The notes beneath the pieces were generated by a model that was not told where the DNA came from, did not search any database, and worked only from the letters and a program-made list of their open reading frames with translations. Made by a program: the position numbers and the translations under genes. From Toxonevra muliebris (lineage: Eukaryota; Arthropoda; Insecta; Diptera; Pallopteridae), in the NCBI GenBank assembly GCA_963691655.1, contig CAVNUY010000004.1, positions 496,001-560,000 on the forward strand: a stretch of DNA of 64,000 nt. The letters run 5' to 3'. Below are positions 38,370 through 48,470 of this stretch, piece by piece; positions within the stretch are counted from its first letter, which is position 1, and each line of letters begins with the position of its first letter.

Positions 38370-39480
38370 ATCGATTTTGTAGCGAGCTACCAAAATTTAA
38401 CAAATATCCATTAGTTTGCGAACGCATCAAAGAAAAAAAAGTGGTAATAAAACAGTAGTAATAAAACATAGAAAACCCGAGTACCTTTATTCAACCGAAG
38501 ATAAAAACTGCTTCGAGTAGGTACACTCACGATTTCCAGAAAAGGGATCTTGCTTTTTGGTGCTGAAACTTCGAGAACGAAAGACCTGGTAAATTAAAAA
38601 AGCGAGAACTAATTAGTTATCAGTAATTGCAATTTAAGATTAAAGATAAAATCTGTTGTGTTTTTGTTTTTAATTACAAAAAAGTTGTGCAGTTCCAAAG
38701 TAAACTCAAACGCACCAAAAATAATTTAAACACACGAATACCATCCACGTGAACACGTGTGATACTTCTCAACTCCTAACGCTCAGCAAGGGTATGAACC
38801 ACTGAAGCAGCCTCAACAATTAATCACTTCATCATACATCGTGCGCTGAACCAAGACGGTAGCAACAGGATCCCGGCAAGGCAGAGAAAAAAAAAACCAA
38901 CTTATACAACTTTAAGTTAACTATACATATAATTGACATTAAACTATAATATAGTATAAAATTTACATTAAGACTCTAATATGGAATCGTAAAAATTGCA
39001 TTAAATAAAAAAAAAGTAGGTTAAAACTAAACTATCAAAGAAATTAAAATTAAATATCACAGTTCCGAATCACTAAAATATCAGATAATTCTTTTACATC
39101 AACAATTGTTAATTGGGTTAAAATCGTTCAAACATGTGGTAAAATTTTGCATGGAAGATTATATAGTTTGCAAAGCAGCGCTGCGATCATGTTTAATTTT
39201 TTTTATATATCGAATTTAATATGTAAATTAGAATTTAATGAACAATTTTGAGAGTCATATATGTACACATACATGCAGAAAAAAAGTCTCCAATGAGAGT
39301 TCCGACATACAGCATTTGTGAAACGCGTATAAGGAATTAAGTAGAATTAGATCAGTAGTTATTTGTAATTAAGAGTGGAAAGTGCATTAATCATTAACAA
39401 AAGTAATTAAAACAAAAAAAAAAAAGAGAAAAAAAAGAATTTTTGAAATTCTAGTGGTTTACTTATTATATTAAATCAAT
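38370..39480 (+). other. AT-rich stretch, possible leader of the exon at 39489
   Basis: No ORF of note. A-rich and stop-rich, it could be 5' leader or intron. A direct TTATATT...AAAACAG acceptor-like sequence ends it. Confidence 0.3.
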
Positions 39481-39488
39481 TAAAACAG

Positions 39489-39533
39489 CGTTTCTTCGAT
39501 GGAGGGCCTTTCAACGATGCAGCGTAAAAACAC
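39489..39533 (+). CDS. candidate 45-nt exon (CaMKII microexon or start exon of another gene)
   Basis: Bounded by the acceptor-like AATTAAAACAG and a perfect donor GTAAGT, 45 nt = 15 codons. If spliced to the CaMKII exon ending at 35287 (phase 1 in, phase 1 out) it keeps the frame and adds AFLRWRAFQRCSVKT. That fits a cassette exon of the variable linker, though I know no such CaMKII variant. In a second frame an ATG at 39500 starts MEGLSTMQRKNT, so it could instead be a first coding exon of an unknown gene after an A-rich leader. Chance is the third option. Confidence 0.35.
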
Positions 39534-40622
39534 GTAAGTCACCCACTATTTACTTTACTTTACATTGTCTACTCAACTCACTCTTCACTACTAAGCCAAA
39601 AACAAATGAATTCCCCTCTGGAATGGTATAAACTTGAAACATTTCTATTATATATTCAAGTCTCGGTCAATGACCTTGCTTATGTATAATATCAGCTGTT
39701 TTGTAAAATATGAATTTTTTTCTTTGCATTATTTTCTTTAGCGTGTACAATTCGATGATAGTAAGTTTAACTTGAAAATACACTTATTTCGCTTTCTTCA
39801 ATTTTAATTATGTGTAGTTATATCTTAGTTCCTATGTATAAGTTTATATGAATAAATAACTTTTATAATGAATTCCTAAATTAAAATCTTTGGTCTGAAA
39901 TCTAAGGGGTAGTGTTGGTAAGGATGAAGGGGCTTTCAACAACATCCTGGGAAGCCATGGAAGGGAGGGTGAAGAGCAACCATAAAAAAATTAATAGATT
40001 GCGTTTCTATTGACTGGTTACAGGTAGACCAGGGTCTTTTTTTTTGTTAGGATTGGTATGTTTTCTTTTTCATCTTGTTGCTAATTTTAATAACTATTTT
40101 TTTTTGTATGATCTGTTGACGGTAATAGAATGGTATGTTTCATCGAAGCGGTTGCAAACGAACCCACACAACTGAAGCTCCGGGATAAGCCAGTGCACAC
40201 TATGTAGCTGCTAGATACAAATTTAAGTAATTTTTTTTTTTCTTTATTCCACCTTGCATACATTCTACCTTTAGAAGCCAGCCGGCAGGTTCATAACAAT
40301 TTCTTCCCGCTTTAATTTTTCCATAACAGAATTGTGTCGGCTCATTTCATCCAATGGGTCCTAGCAAAAGTTTCTTTGACCCTGTTAAGCCTACGAAGAC
40401 TGTGATTTTCTCCATCTTTGTCTCACTAGTTTTCTGAAAGTCAGTGGTTGCTTCATAAAATGATTGCTACATGTTAATTTTTTTCTTCTGCTGCTCGCGT
40501 AGTTTCATCTTTATTACTGTAGGTTCTTCTTGGAGAGATTGTTGTTGTTGTAAAGTCTTCCGAAAATGGATACCGTTTTTATACATTAACCATCCTAATT
40601 TGTATATAAACATTTCCACAAC
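39534..40622 (+). other. AT-rich stretch without recognised genes
   Basis: No recognised motif. Low-complexity T runs at about 40035, 40098 and 40231. It ends at the target duplication of the hAT element at 40623. Confidence 0.4.
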
Positions 40623-41174
40623 TAGTGTTGATTCGATACCCACATAGTATCGATATTTTTAATCATTACTTGTATCGAATACTCGTTTAAAGACCCAAAT
40701 GTCACTACTCAACACGAAATTGGAGTCAGGCACCTTCAGGAAAACTATATTATAGTTTGTTAAAAATAAATTATTTTAATGAAAAAATTTCAATATACAT
40801 TATATTCTACATACATGGGCGGCAATATTTTCTAGAACTTCAATACTGTACTATAATATTTTCATACATTGGGATATTGCAATATGAACTGAAATATTTT
40901 AAATATGCATATTGAATAATTCTGCAGTAGCATTTGGAAATATATTATAAATTGCTGCAAAATTTGCAATACGACTCACAATCTTAAATATTGAATAGCA
41001 ATATTTCAGTTTTATAAATTAATGTTTTCCAAAAGTATCGAGTATCCGATACTGAGCCTTTTTCTTCGATACCAAGTAAAATACTTATGATATGGCATCA
41101 AGCTAAAAAAGTACTTGAATCGAATGAAAAGTATCGACTATTTACTCGTTTTTACTAGTATCGAATCATCACTA
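40623..41174. mobile_element. hAT-type MITE rich in GTATCGA words
   Basis: 552 bp, ends TAGTGTTGATTCGATAC and GTATCGAATCATCACTA, and a perfect 8-bp target duplication TCCACAAC (40615-40622, 41175-41182). Both subterminal zones contain many GTATCGA/TCGATAC words in both orientations, likely binding sites for a transposase encoded elsewhere. No ORF. Confidence 0.9.
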
Positions 41175-41280
41175 TCCACAACAGTTAAGATAATTTACAA
41201 TAGTATTTGCTAAATACTTATTTTTTTCATGTCACATATTTTACTGGTGGCGCCAGACTGTTAAGCTGTACCGCAATCTC

Positions 41281-41520
41281 CTACAAAAAACTTTCAACAT
41301 TTTCTTTTAATATATATAGAAAGCCTTGGGCTATATAAGGACGCTCACTCAGCATTCCCACCAATCTTTCGTATTGACTGCGGTTTTTGACTGAACGAGA
41401 CAGTAAATAAAATATTTGTAAATAAACACAAACACGCAGTAAATAAAATAATAATTTTGCATCTGCTTCCGACACACTGGAACACTCGTACAAAAATATC
41501 ACGAAAAACTGTCAAAATTT
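41281..41520 (-). pseudogene. Myb/SANT-like DNA-binding domain fragment
   Basis: The minus strand reads SVKNRSQYERLVGMLSERP and YIAQGF, the opening helix words of the regulatory Myb/SANT-like proteins of PIF/Harbinger elements (usual form QYE.LV..ME..P..A.G). It is truncated after that. Flanking palindromic words with ATTCCGACG at about 41570-41650 may be the element end. Confidence 0.4.
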
Positions 41521-42369
41521 CTATTCACTAGGAATCAATGATACCATTCTCACGAATTCCGGATTTTCGGGGCAATATCGTGACCACGTCGCAATTAATA
41601 ATACCGATTTCCCGTCGTTGTCACGTCGGCATCCCCGTCGGAATTATTGATTGGCCTGAGCATTAACTACTTATGCTGTCCGAAAATTAGCTCCTTCTTT
41701 TGACTCCAGGCATAACCATCTTCGACGCTCAACCTTCCTTAAATGTTTAAAACCTCATTCATCAAAATGTTACATTTTTTCTTTTCAATTGGTCTTCGAT
41801 CTGAGATATTCGCCAAACATCCTTCGTTCTACCACTTCTTAACTCATGAATTTCCACTTTCAATTTTCGGTCTTCAGCTGAGAGTATGCACACCTGCGTA
41901 GACAGGTTACTCCTTTGGGGCTTGACATCTTCTAGATCTTGTTAGTAATGTTTGTAATTTTTCATCTACAAGTGTTTGTTATAGAATAATGTATGAGGTT
42001 CATTAAGGCCCGGATTCACAGTCATTAGTTAACTATTGTTATGGGTTTAACTAATAACATTTTATTTTCAGTCTTTAGTTAATCATTAGTTAAACCCCCA
42101 AATTACATTCTCTTACCATTAGTTTACCAGCAGCTGATGTTTATGAAATAGAATCTACATTCTTTTTGTGAAAATAAAAAGTTGCTGAAATATTATTTCA
42201 GAATTAAATTTGTTGATGCCTTTGTACCTAAAATGCATTTGTAAAATATTTAAACAATATGTTTTTGCATTTTAAAAAGTTTTTGAAGTGAAACTTCTTT
42301 AGTAAGGGTAAATCGAAAATTTTGCAACGGATGTCGCGTTGTTGTTGCACTCATATGAAACTAATATGA

Positions 42370-42890
42370 AAACGAAGTTATGGTGTTGTTAGTGTTTAGC
42401 GAACGAGGTCTTATGAGGATCGGCTGCATACAATCATGCAGAGAGTCGACTTCTTGCAGTTTATCTCATCTGTTTTAGTTAGAGAGCTTATATATAGCTG
42501 AGTTTTTCTTTCATTGTGTTTGTACCGATAAATGTAGTGAGTATCAATAGAAAGAAGCTTTAGAAAATAAAAAGAGGAAAAGTGCAAAAGCTTCAACAAC
42601 AACGATCACGTGAAAAATCGCGTTTTTGTTGAACTCTAACAAAACCAGTAAGAAACGAAGTTATGCAGTTGTTATTCTGCTGCATACAATTAAGCAGAGA
42701 GACGACTTCTCACAGTTTTATTGCATGTGCTTTAATGAAGTCTCGGCTTGATTGCATATAACTGAACTTTCCTTTCATATGTTATATACGTGCACTAAGT
42801 CTTGTTTTTGCCGATAAGTGTAGAAAGTATCAACAGAGGAAAACCAACAACAAAATAGAGAAGAAGACTGCGAAAACTTCAACAGTATGT
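42370..42890 (+). repeat. two diverged direct repeats of about 240 bp
   Basis: Landmarks shared by 42370-42600 and 42655-42890 are AACGAAGTTATG, CTGCATACAAT, AAGCAGAGAG, CGACTTCT, CAGTTTAT, GTGTTTGTACCGATAA versus GTTTTTGCCGATAA, and GTAT CAA(T/C)AGA. Probably an old tandem duplication inside the outer element. Confidence 0.65.
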
Positions 42891-43032
42891 TTTATAAATG
42901 TTTTCTAACAGTTTTCTAATAAACAACATACATATTCTCACTTCTAAACACGTTTTTACGAGATCCACAAATTTCGCGCTGCTGTCATATTTTCCTCTTC
43001 TTCTTTGTTTTGGTTAACCAAAGTGCTGTGAA

Positions 43033-44114
43033 CACGGTTGCCACATTGGTACAATTCTACCAAAACTGGGACATTTTTTTAAATTTTTCTGCGCTTGGTA
43101 CATTGGTATATGTTACATTCTGTGGGCAAGGTTAGCTTTTATAATAATTAAGAATTGTAAACTTATTTTCAAAATATTTTTTGTTGAAAAAGATAAAATT
43201 TAAATATACATAATACGGTAAGACGGTAAGAATCTCATTATATCTAGTCGGCCAAAGACTATTTTTAAAATACAAAATATATTTTAATTAATGTGTTACT
43301 TTTTATTAAGGATGTAGTCTGGTGTTCCGGCCTAATTTTTAAGGTTATTTCGGGAATTTTTTATATGTTATTATTGACATCTTCAACTGTACAAAACAAA
43401 AATTTTGGGGTTTATTTTACGATATTTTTTTAGCGTTTTATTACGTCCAAAGCGAACATCTAAAAGACAGTGTGGGGCTGGCCCGGGTTTAAACATTTTG
43501 ATTAAAAAACAACAAAACGGCGGACTTCTAAAATTTTTTTTTCAAAATCGCGTTGTTTTTTGTTGAAAATCGTTGTAAAAAATAGGAAATAATGATTAAA
43601 AATAAACAATTCTTACTACCTGCGAGAGCCATTGGCGTGTAAAATAATATTTTAAAAGTTCAGCCCAATTAGTTCGATAGAATTCTCTTATATGGAAAAC
43701 GTATCACATATCGTAGTCTGATAAAAACATTATAACTGTTATTTATTTAAAAAGATAAATTTTTACTCCGCCGGAAACCATAAAGGTACTACAAGACTCT
43801 CAACTCATGAGTCATTTTTGTGATGCTATCTTTTGGTTTCCTTTAACTTAATTTTTTTTTACATTATCGGGACTCTACATGATGACGTTCGATGGCCGGT
43901 CAAAAAAACGTTGTTTCGAGAAAAACGCTTTTAAAGTTTTAAGGAGAGATAAAGTTTACTTTCAATATACTCGATTTTTTTAAACTCGAACACCAGACTA
44001 CATCCTTAATAAATAACATTCAATCTTACTTATTATATTGGTACATTTTTTCCCCATTTGGTACATTTTTTGGTAAATATTGGTACAAAATAAAATGAGT
44101 AAGTGGCAAACGTG
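43033..44114. mobile_element. hAT-like element with CACG(G/T)TTGCCAC ends
   Basis: Left CACGGTTGCCAC, right GTGGCAAACGTG. The 8-bp flanks GCTGTGAA and GCTATGAA differ at one base, consistent with an old hAT-type target duplication. Both ends carry repeated TTGGTACA(T) words. It is interrupted by the TTAA element at 43310-44005; without it about 380 bp remain. Confidence 0.75.
43310..44005. mobile_element. TTAA-target inverted-repeat element
   Basis: 696 bp with ends GGATGTAGTCTGGTGTTC and GAACACCAGACTACATCC and TTAA on each side (43306-43309, 44006-44009). TTAA targets are used by piggyBac and Kolobok. The ends lack the usual piggyBac CCC start, so the superfamily is open. No coding sequence. 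Confidence 0.85.
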
Positions 44115-44164
44115 GCTATGAATATAAAGCATTAGTTAAACTCCATTTTAGTTAACCAATTGGT

Positions 44165-44441
44165 AAGGTTAGTTGGAATGGCTGTCAAGAGGCACACATA
44201 GGCCTGAACGGCCCATTTTGATACCACATAGTTGGACCTACAGTTTAACGCCGATTCCGAACGGCGGTGTTGTACTTTGTACTTGTATACTATCTTATAA
44301 TTCTCATACACTTCATATTGATAGTGAATATAAAAAAGTTATGAAAATTAACCGCCGGATGAAGACGGGAATCGAACACGAACCTCACGGATTAAAGTCT
44401 AGTGCACTACCCATTAGACTATCCAGGTCGCCAACCACCTG
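44165..44441 (-). repeat. tRNA-derived SINE with 14-bp target duplication
   Basis: 277 bp between two copies of GTTAACCAATTGGT (44151-44164 and 44442-44455). On the minus strand the head reads GGCGACCTGGATAGTCTAAT...GGTTCGTGTTCGATTCCCG with clear A and B boxes. The body has CGGAATCGGCGTTAAACTG and TAGGTCC, the RTE-type tail also present in the SINE at 27163, although the tRNA head is different. It inserted in the outer element next to its right end. Confidence 0.85.
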
Positions 44442-45033
44442 GTTAACCAATTGGTTAAATCCGGGCCTTAGTCATTTATAGCCGTATTGCCCACCGAATC
44501 AAATATTTGTATGTCATCCGGTGATGTTTCTACCATGATATTTTCCAGGAAATTAGTTTTCTTCGGCAGTGCTTGTTGGCAACCTCAACGTTAGCTAAGC
44601 AGTTAGTGAAGTTTATAGGTGTTACTCAGTGTGGCCATCTTTTATTTTTCAAAATCCGCTAAAATGAAGAAAAAAAAACGCGTAGTTTCTTTAAAACAGC
44701 GCTAAATTTTTTCTTTATGAAAGTGTTAAACACAATTTTTTTTATATATGAGGCATGCTTTTACAAATCGAACACTTTTATTGGTCAACATTTTTAATTT
44801 GCTTCTAATTTTTTTTACGCGTTTCCTATACAAAATAAGCCGACTTGTTGTCCGCCATTTTTTTTTTCTATCACTATTTTCAAAAATATAGAGAGGTAAA
44901 GTTTACGTGATTTGCCTTATATAGCCTTTTTCAAATCGCGATAACTCCACATCTGTTTGAATGTCGAATAATAGTCGAATGTTATATGTTCATTGTATTT
45001 CATTCTTAGCGTCCGCAACATAGTGATGCGTAG

Positions 45034-46798
45034 TAGTGTCCGACCGATTATTCGGCTTCGGTTCTTCGGCTATTCGGCCTACAATTGCACCTTCGGCATC
45101 GGCTTCGGCAAAAAATGGCCGAAGTTTTGGCCGAAGTATTTGGCCGAAGCCGAAGATTATAATATACTTTTTTATAATAACTTTTAATATAGATTGGCAG
45201 TAAGAATTTATACAAATAAATAAATGTGAAGTGGTTTTATAAAGTATTTACATTACAATTTCTGTGTTATATTTTCTCCGTTTGCTTGGAAAATATAATT
45301 TTTACTTTTGAAATAACCCACAGATTTACAACCGTACAAACAGTAATCAGTGCTTTTTTTAACGAACTACCTGCTGGAGCTAATACAATTAGAGGCAGCA
45401 GAAGCATGCAAAACTTTTTTACTTTTTAAGGAAGACTTGAAGCGTATTGAAAAGAAGCGTAAATTGTTAGAGAATCCGACTGCTTCCATTACTGGCGCTT
45501 CACTTTTTTTTTGCTTTCAAGGACGTCAAAAAAATTTAAAATTGTTTTGGCTAAAATCGCTCTAGAATATATGTGTAAAAGGATTCTTTCACAGTCGATT
45601 GAAAGTTACTGATGTTTATTTGCAGGCTCTGATACGGCTGTCATGCATATTTGAACTTTGAAACTAGTTTTTCTCAAAACAGCATTTTTCGAAATGGCTA
45701 CCATGATATCTCCAAAACTAATGAACTGATTGCGCTTAAATTTTCATCGTATCTTCAATGCAACTGTAGTTCTACTCCGTCCGAACCAGGATCATTGTGA
45801 TATCTCTCAATGTTTTTTATTTAAATTGATATAGTTAAAAAAAATGACAAAAATCAAATACTTATTTTCAAAACTAGATAGATAAAAATACAAACTTTTA
45901 ATGACTTAACTAAAAGAACATAAGTGGAATAAAACTATCCCAAAAATTGAATTTTCAATTTAATTACCACCTTAATAGTTTTTTGTTACTACATTTTATC
46001 ACATCGTTTATGGAATTTCCCCAGCTTTTAAAAAAATGCATTAGTTATGTGTTATTATGATGTTTGCGACAGTTAAAGTCAAAATTTGTCAAAAAAAGCT
46101 AAATTAATTATTTTGTTTGAATTAGAGATAAAAATAAAAAAATAAATAAAATACTTCCCTTCATACTTGCCAGATAAAAAAACTAGCTGTGAGTAGCTAG
46201 GAATTTAAATATTTTATACAAAATATTTAGTTATTTAGAAAAAAATTGATAAAACGTTTATTCAACAACAAATACTTGTAGGCATTCAACTTTTCCGGCT
46301 TCATAAAACCACATCCATTAAATTTTTTAGGGTTTTGAGATCAGATTTATGCTTTTTACATTTAAATTTACCAATCCCAAATTTTTTTAAATCAATCAAA
46401 AATTTGGAAACTAGAGCGTTCTGGTTCCAGCTATAGGATTGCTGATTCAATCTTTGATTTTAGATAAGCAGAATCATTAGATATATAGTCGATGTAACTA
46501 TATATTTTGACGTAAACCAATTTTTAAATGATTCTTGAAATAAATAATATTTGTCAGCTCCTTCGACAGTGAACAGTTATTTAGTATTACTGGCCAGTTA
46601 TTTATTTGGAGTATCTACTATTTATATTTTTCTGTATATGTTTCCAAATACATAGGCAAAAAATATTTACTTTCAGATTTTTATTTTTTATATTTTAAAA
46701 ATCCTTCGGTCTTCGGCTTCGGCCGAAGGTTAGATGAATGGCCGAAGTTCGGGTTCGGCATCGGCTTCGGCCAAAAAATCACCTTCGGTCGGACACTA
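45034..46798 (+). mobile_element. hAT element with TAGTGTCCGACCG ends
   Basis: 1,765 bp, ends TAGTGTCCGACCGA and TCGGTCGGACACTA, perfect 8-bp target duplication ATGCGTAG (45026-45033, 46799-46806). About 110 bp at each end are packed with TTCGGC/GCCGAA words in both orientations. A short plus-strand ORF at 45350-45565 (LEAAEACKTFLLFKEDLKRI) could be a remnant of a transposase but lacks firm motifs. It is nested in the element 44627-47882. Confidence 0.9.
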
Positions 46799-47455
46799 AT
46801 GCGTAGTGATTGAGTGTATTCTGAATTCGCTCAATGCCACGTTACGAGTCGCGAAGCGCATTCTTCCGTCATAATTAATGAATTCTATATAGCCAATATG
46901 AGTATACCACTCTGAAAAAATATGTTTCCGAGGAATACGATAGTATATTTTTTTATTTTTTATTCCATCGCGAACGAATAGTAAACTGAATTTCAATTAT
47001 TTAATTGTTAATAACAAATACTTTTCTGAAACAACTTTTACAACTAATAATACACAAATATAGGGATTTTTTATACCTTGAAAATGGTTGTTCATTTTAC
47101 TCAATGCGATGGACAGAAGTGGAGTTATCGCAATTTTATACCTCTCTATATTTTCGAAAATAGTGATAGAAAAAAATGGCGGACTACAAGTCCGCTTATT
47201 TGTATAGAAAACGCGTAAAAAAAATTTGAAGCAAATTAAAAATGTTGACCAATAAAAGTGTTCGATTTGTAAAAGAATGCCTCATATGTATTAACAATAA
47301 AATTAATAAAATACATGTATTTTTAAAGTTTTTAATTCACAGCATTTCTAAATTATTCAATCACAAGAAAAACAAAAATAAGATAATGGAAAGAGTATTT
47401 TATACACTTTGATCACAAAAAAATATACAGAGTAATAATTTATAACTATCACATA

Positions 47456-47690
47456 TCGATGTCGAAGTCTATATCCTCTTCATTACTATCAGCTTCTTCT
47501 GGCCATAACACACTCTTTAGTCTGAATTCAGAAGCATTATAAATACTAGTGCTGTTTATTTATGTCATCAGGTATTTTGTAGTTTTCACAAAAAGAATTT
47601 TTGTACTTTAATCTATTTTTTATATGAAGTAAAGAAATTTTTGAATTGAGTGACTTACGGTTTCGAATTTTGGTTTTAAATAAGTTCATT
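47456..47690 (-). pseudogene. hAT-like transposase C-terminal remnant
   Basis: Minus-strand pieces in two frames: TKIRNRKSLNSKISLLHIKN then KNSFCENYKIPDDI, and SEFRLKSVLWPEEADSNEED ending IDFDIDM and a stop. The IRNR..SL..LLHIKN words and the acidic tail resemble the dimerisation end of some hAT-type transposases. One frameshift near 47555. Belongs to the element 44627-47882. Confidence 0.5.
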
Positions 47691-47899
47691 GCTCATTGTT
47701 TCGGTAAAAAATGTTGTTAGGATTATTCAGAAAATGCATTATATAGCGGAGCATTTAGTGTCTTTTAAATTGAAAAAAAAAACGCGTTGAAAAACCCGCT
47801 AACCGCTAAATCACTTTATTCCGCGTTTTAATTTTCAAAAAGCACTAAATTTAGCGAGAAAAGCGCTGAGTTGGCCACACTGGTGATGCTGACTTCGGT

Positions 47900-48169
47900 A
47901 TTTTTATTCTTGGATGAAAGTTTTAACCCATTAAGGACGAGCGGGAACCAAAGTAGATAGATCAAGAAAGTAACTTGAGAAAAAAATTGTTTTTAACCTT
48001 GCTCAGGAACGGCTCAGCGACAAGGCACCGCTAGGCATTACTGGATTAAATATCTTTTCGAAAGCTTTTAGAAAAGTTATGAATGAGGTGTATTCAAACG
48101 TATTCAAATAACGGACACTACAACTTTCGAAAGCTAGCGTCATAGGTGTTTCGAGTTAATCGACATTCA
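47900..48169. other. short stretch without recognised genes
   Basis: Between the element ending at 47882 and the dispersed repeat copy B. Nothing recognised. Confidence 0.4.
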
Positions 48170-48470
48170 TTTATATCAAAAAAAGAAGTCAGAACTATTT
48201 TTGATTTAAAAAAACGGTAAAATTTTGAATTTCTTAAATTTGTTTTGTTTTTTCAAAAGATTGAACAAAAATCTGTCAAAAAATGTTAGATAAAATTTTC
48301 TTAATTTAATAAGTGATTAGTTACATGGATCCGAAACAGGGGCTGTATAACCAAAATTTCAAAGTTCTACCCCAATACTCTACTCAAATTTGGGATAGGA
48401 CTAAACTTTGTGCAAGTTTGAGCCGGATCGATTTTAAAAGTGGCTTCACTTAAGATGAAATTTTTATTTA
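48170..48470 (-). repeat. dispersed repeat, copy B (reversed)
   Basis: Reverse complement of 35693-35990 with many differences: GATCCGAAACAGGGGCT, TAGGACTAAA, CGATTTTAAAAGTGG and AAGATGAAAT on the plus strand. A short third copy (GATCGATTTTAAAAGTGGG) is at about 51545-51582. Confidence 0.6.

Larger units (their letters stand above)
42007..44467. mobile_element. outer inverted-repeat element hosting three other insertions
   Basis: Ends GGCCCGGATT and AATCCGGGCC. TTAA stands left and TTAG right, so the target was TTA or TTAA. GTTAACTAA-type words repeat near both ends (42028-42095, 44128-44160), as in PIF/Harbinger-like MITEs. It contains a pair of diverged direct repeats (about 42370-42600 and 42655-42890), the hAT-like element 43033-44114 and the SINE 44165-44441. 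No transposase of its own was seen. Confidence 0.65.
44627..47882 (-). mobile_element. hAT-like element with CAGTGTGGCCA ends, itself interrupted
   Basis: Ends CAGTGTGGCCA and TTGGCCACACTG. The flanking octamers GTGTTACT and GTGATGCT are similar but not identical. Long subterminal inverted repeats (44735-44960 against 47065-47290, e.g. AATCGAACACTTTTATTGGTC) make up much of it. A transposase C-terminus lies on the minus strand at 47456-47690. The element at 45034-46798 inserted in the middle. Confidence 0.75.

Noticed and set aside
37461..41666. One 4-kb Harbinger element uniting the transposase at 37840 and the Myb/SANT fragment at 41281
   Set aside because: The proposed inverted ends match only over a short, gapped stretch, and no clear TWA duplication is visible. 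Recorded only as a possibility.
44340..44441. tRNA gene on the minus strand
   Set aside because: It is the head of a SINE bounded by a 14-bp target duplication, with a mismatched acceptor stem.
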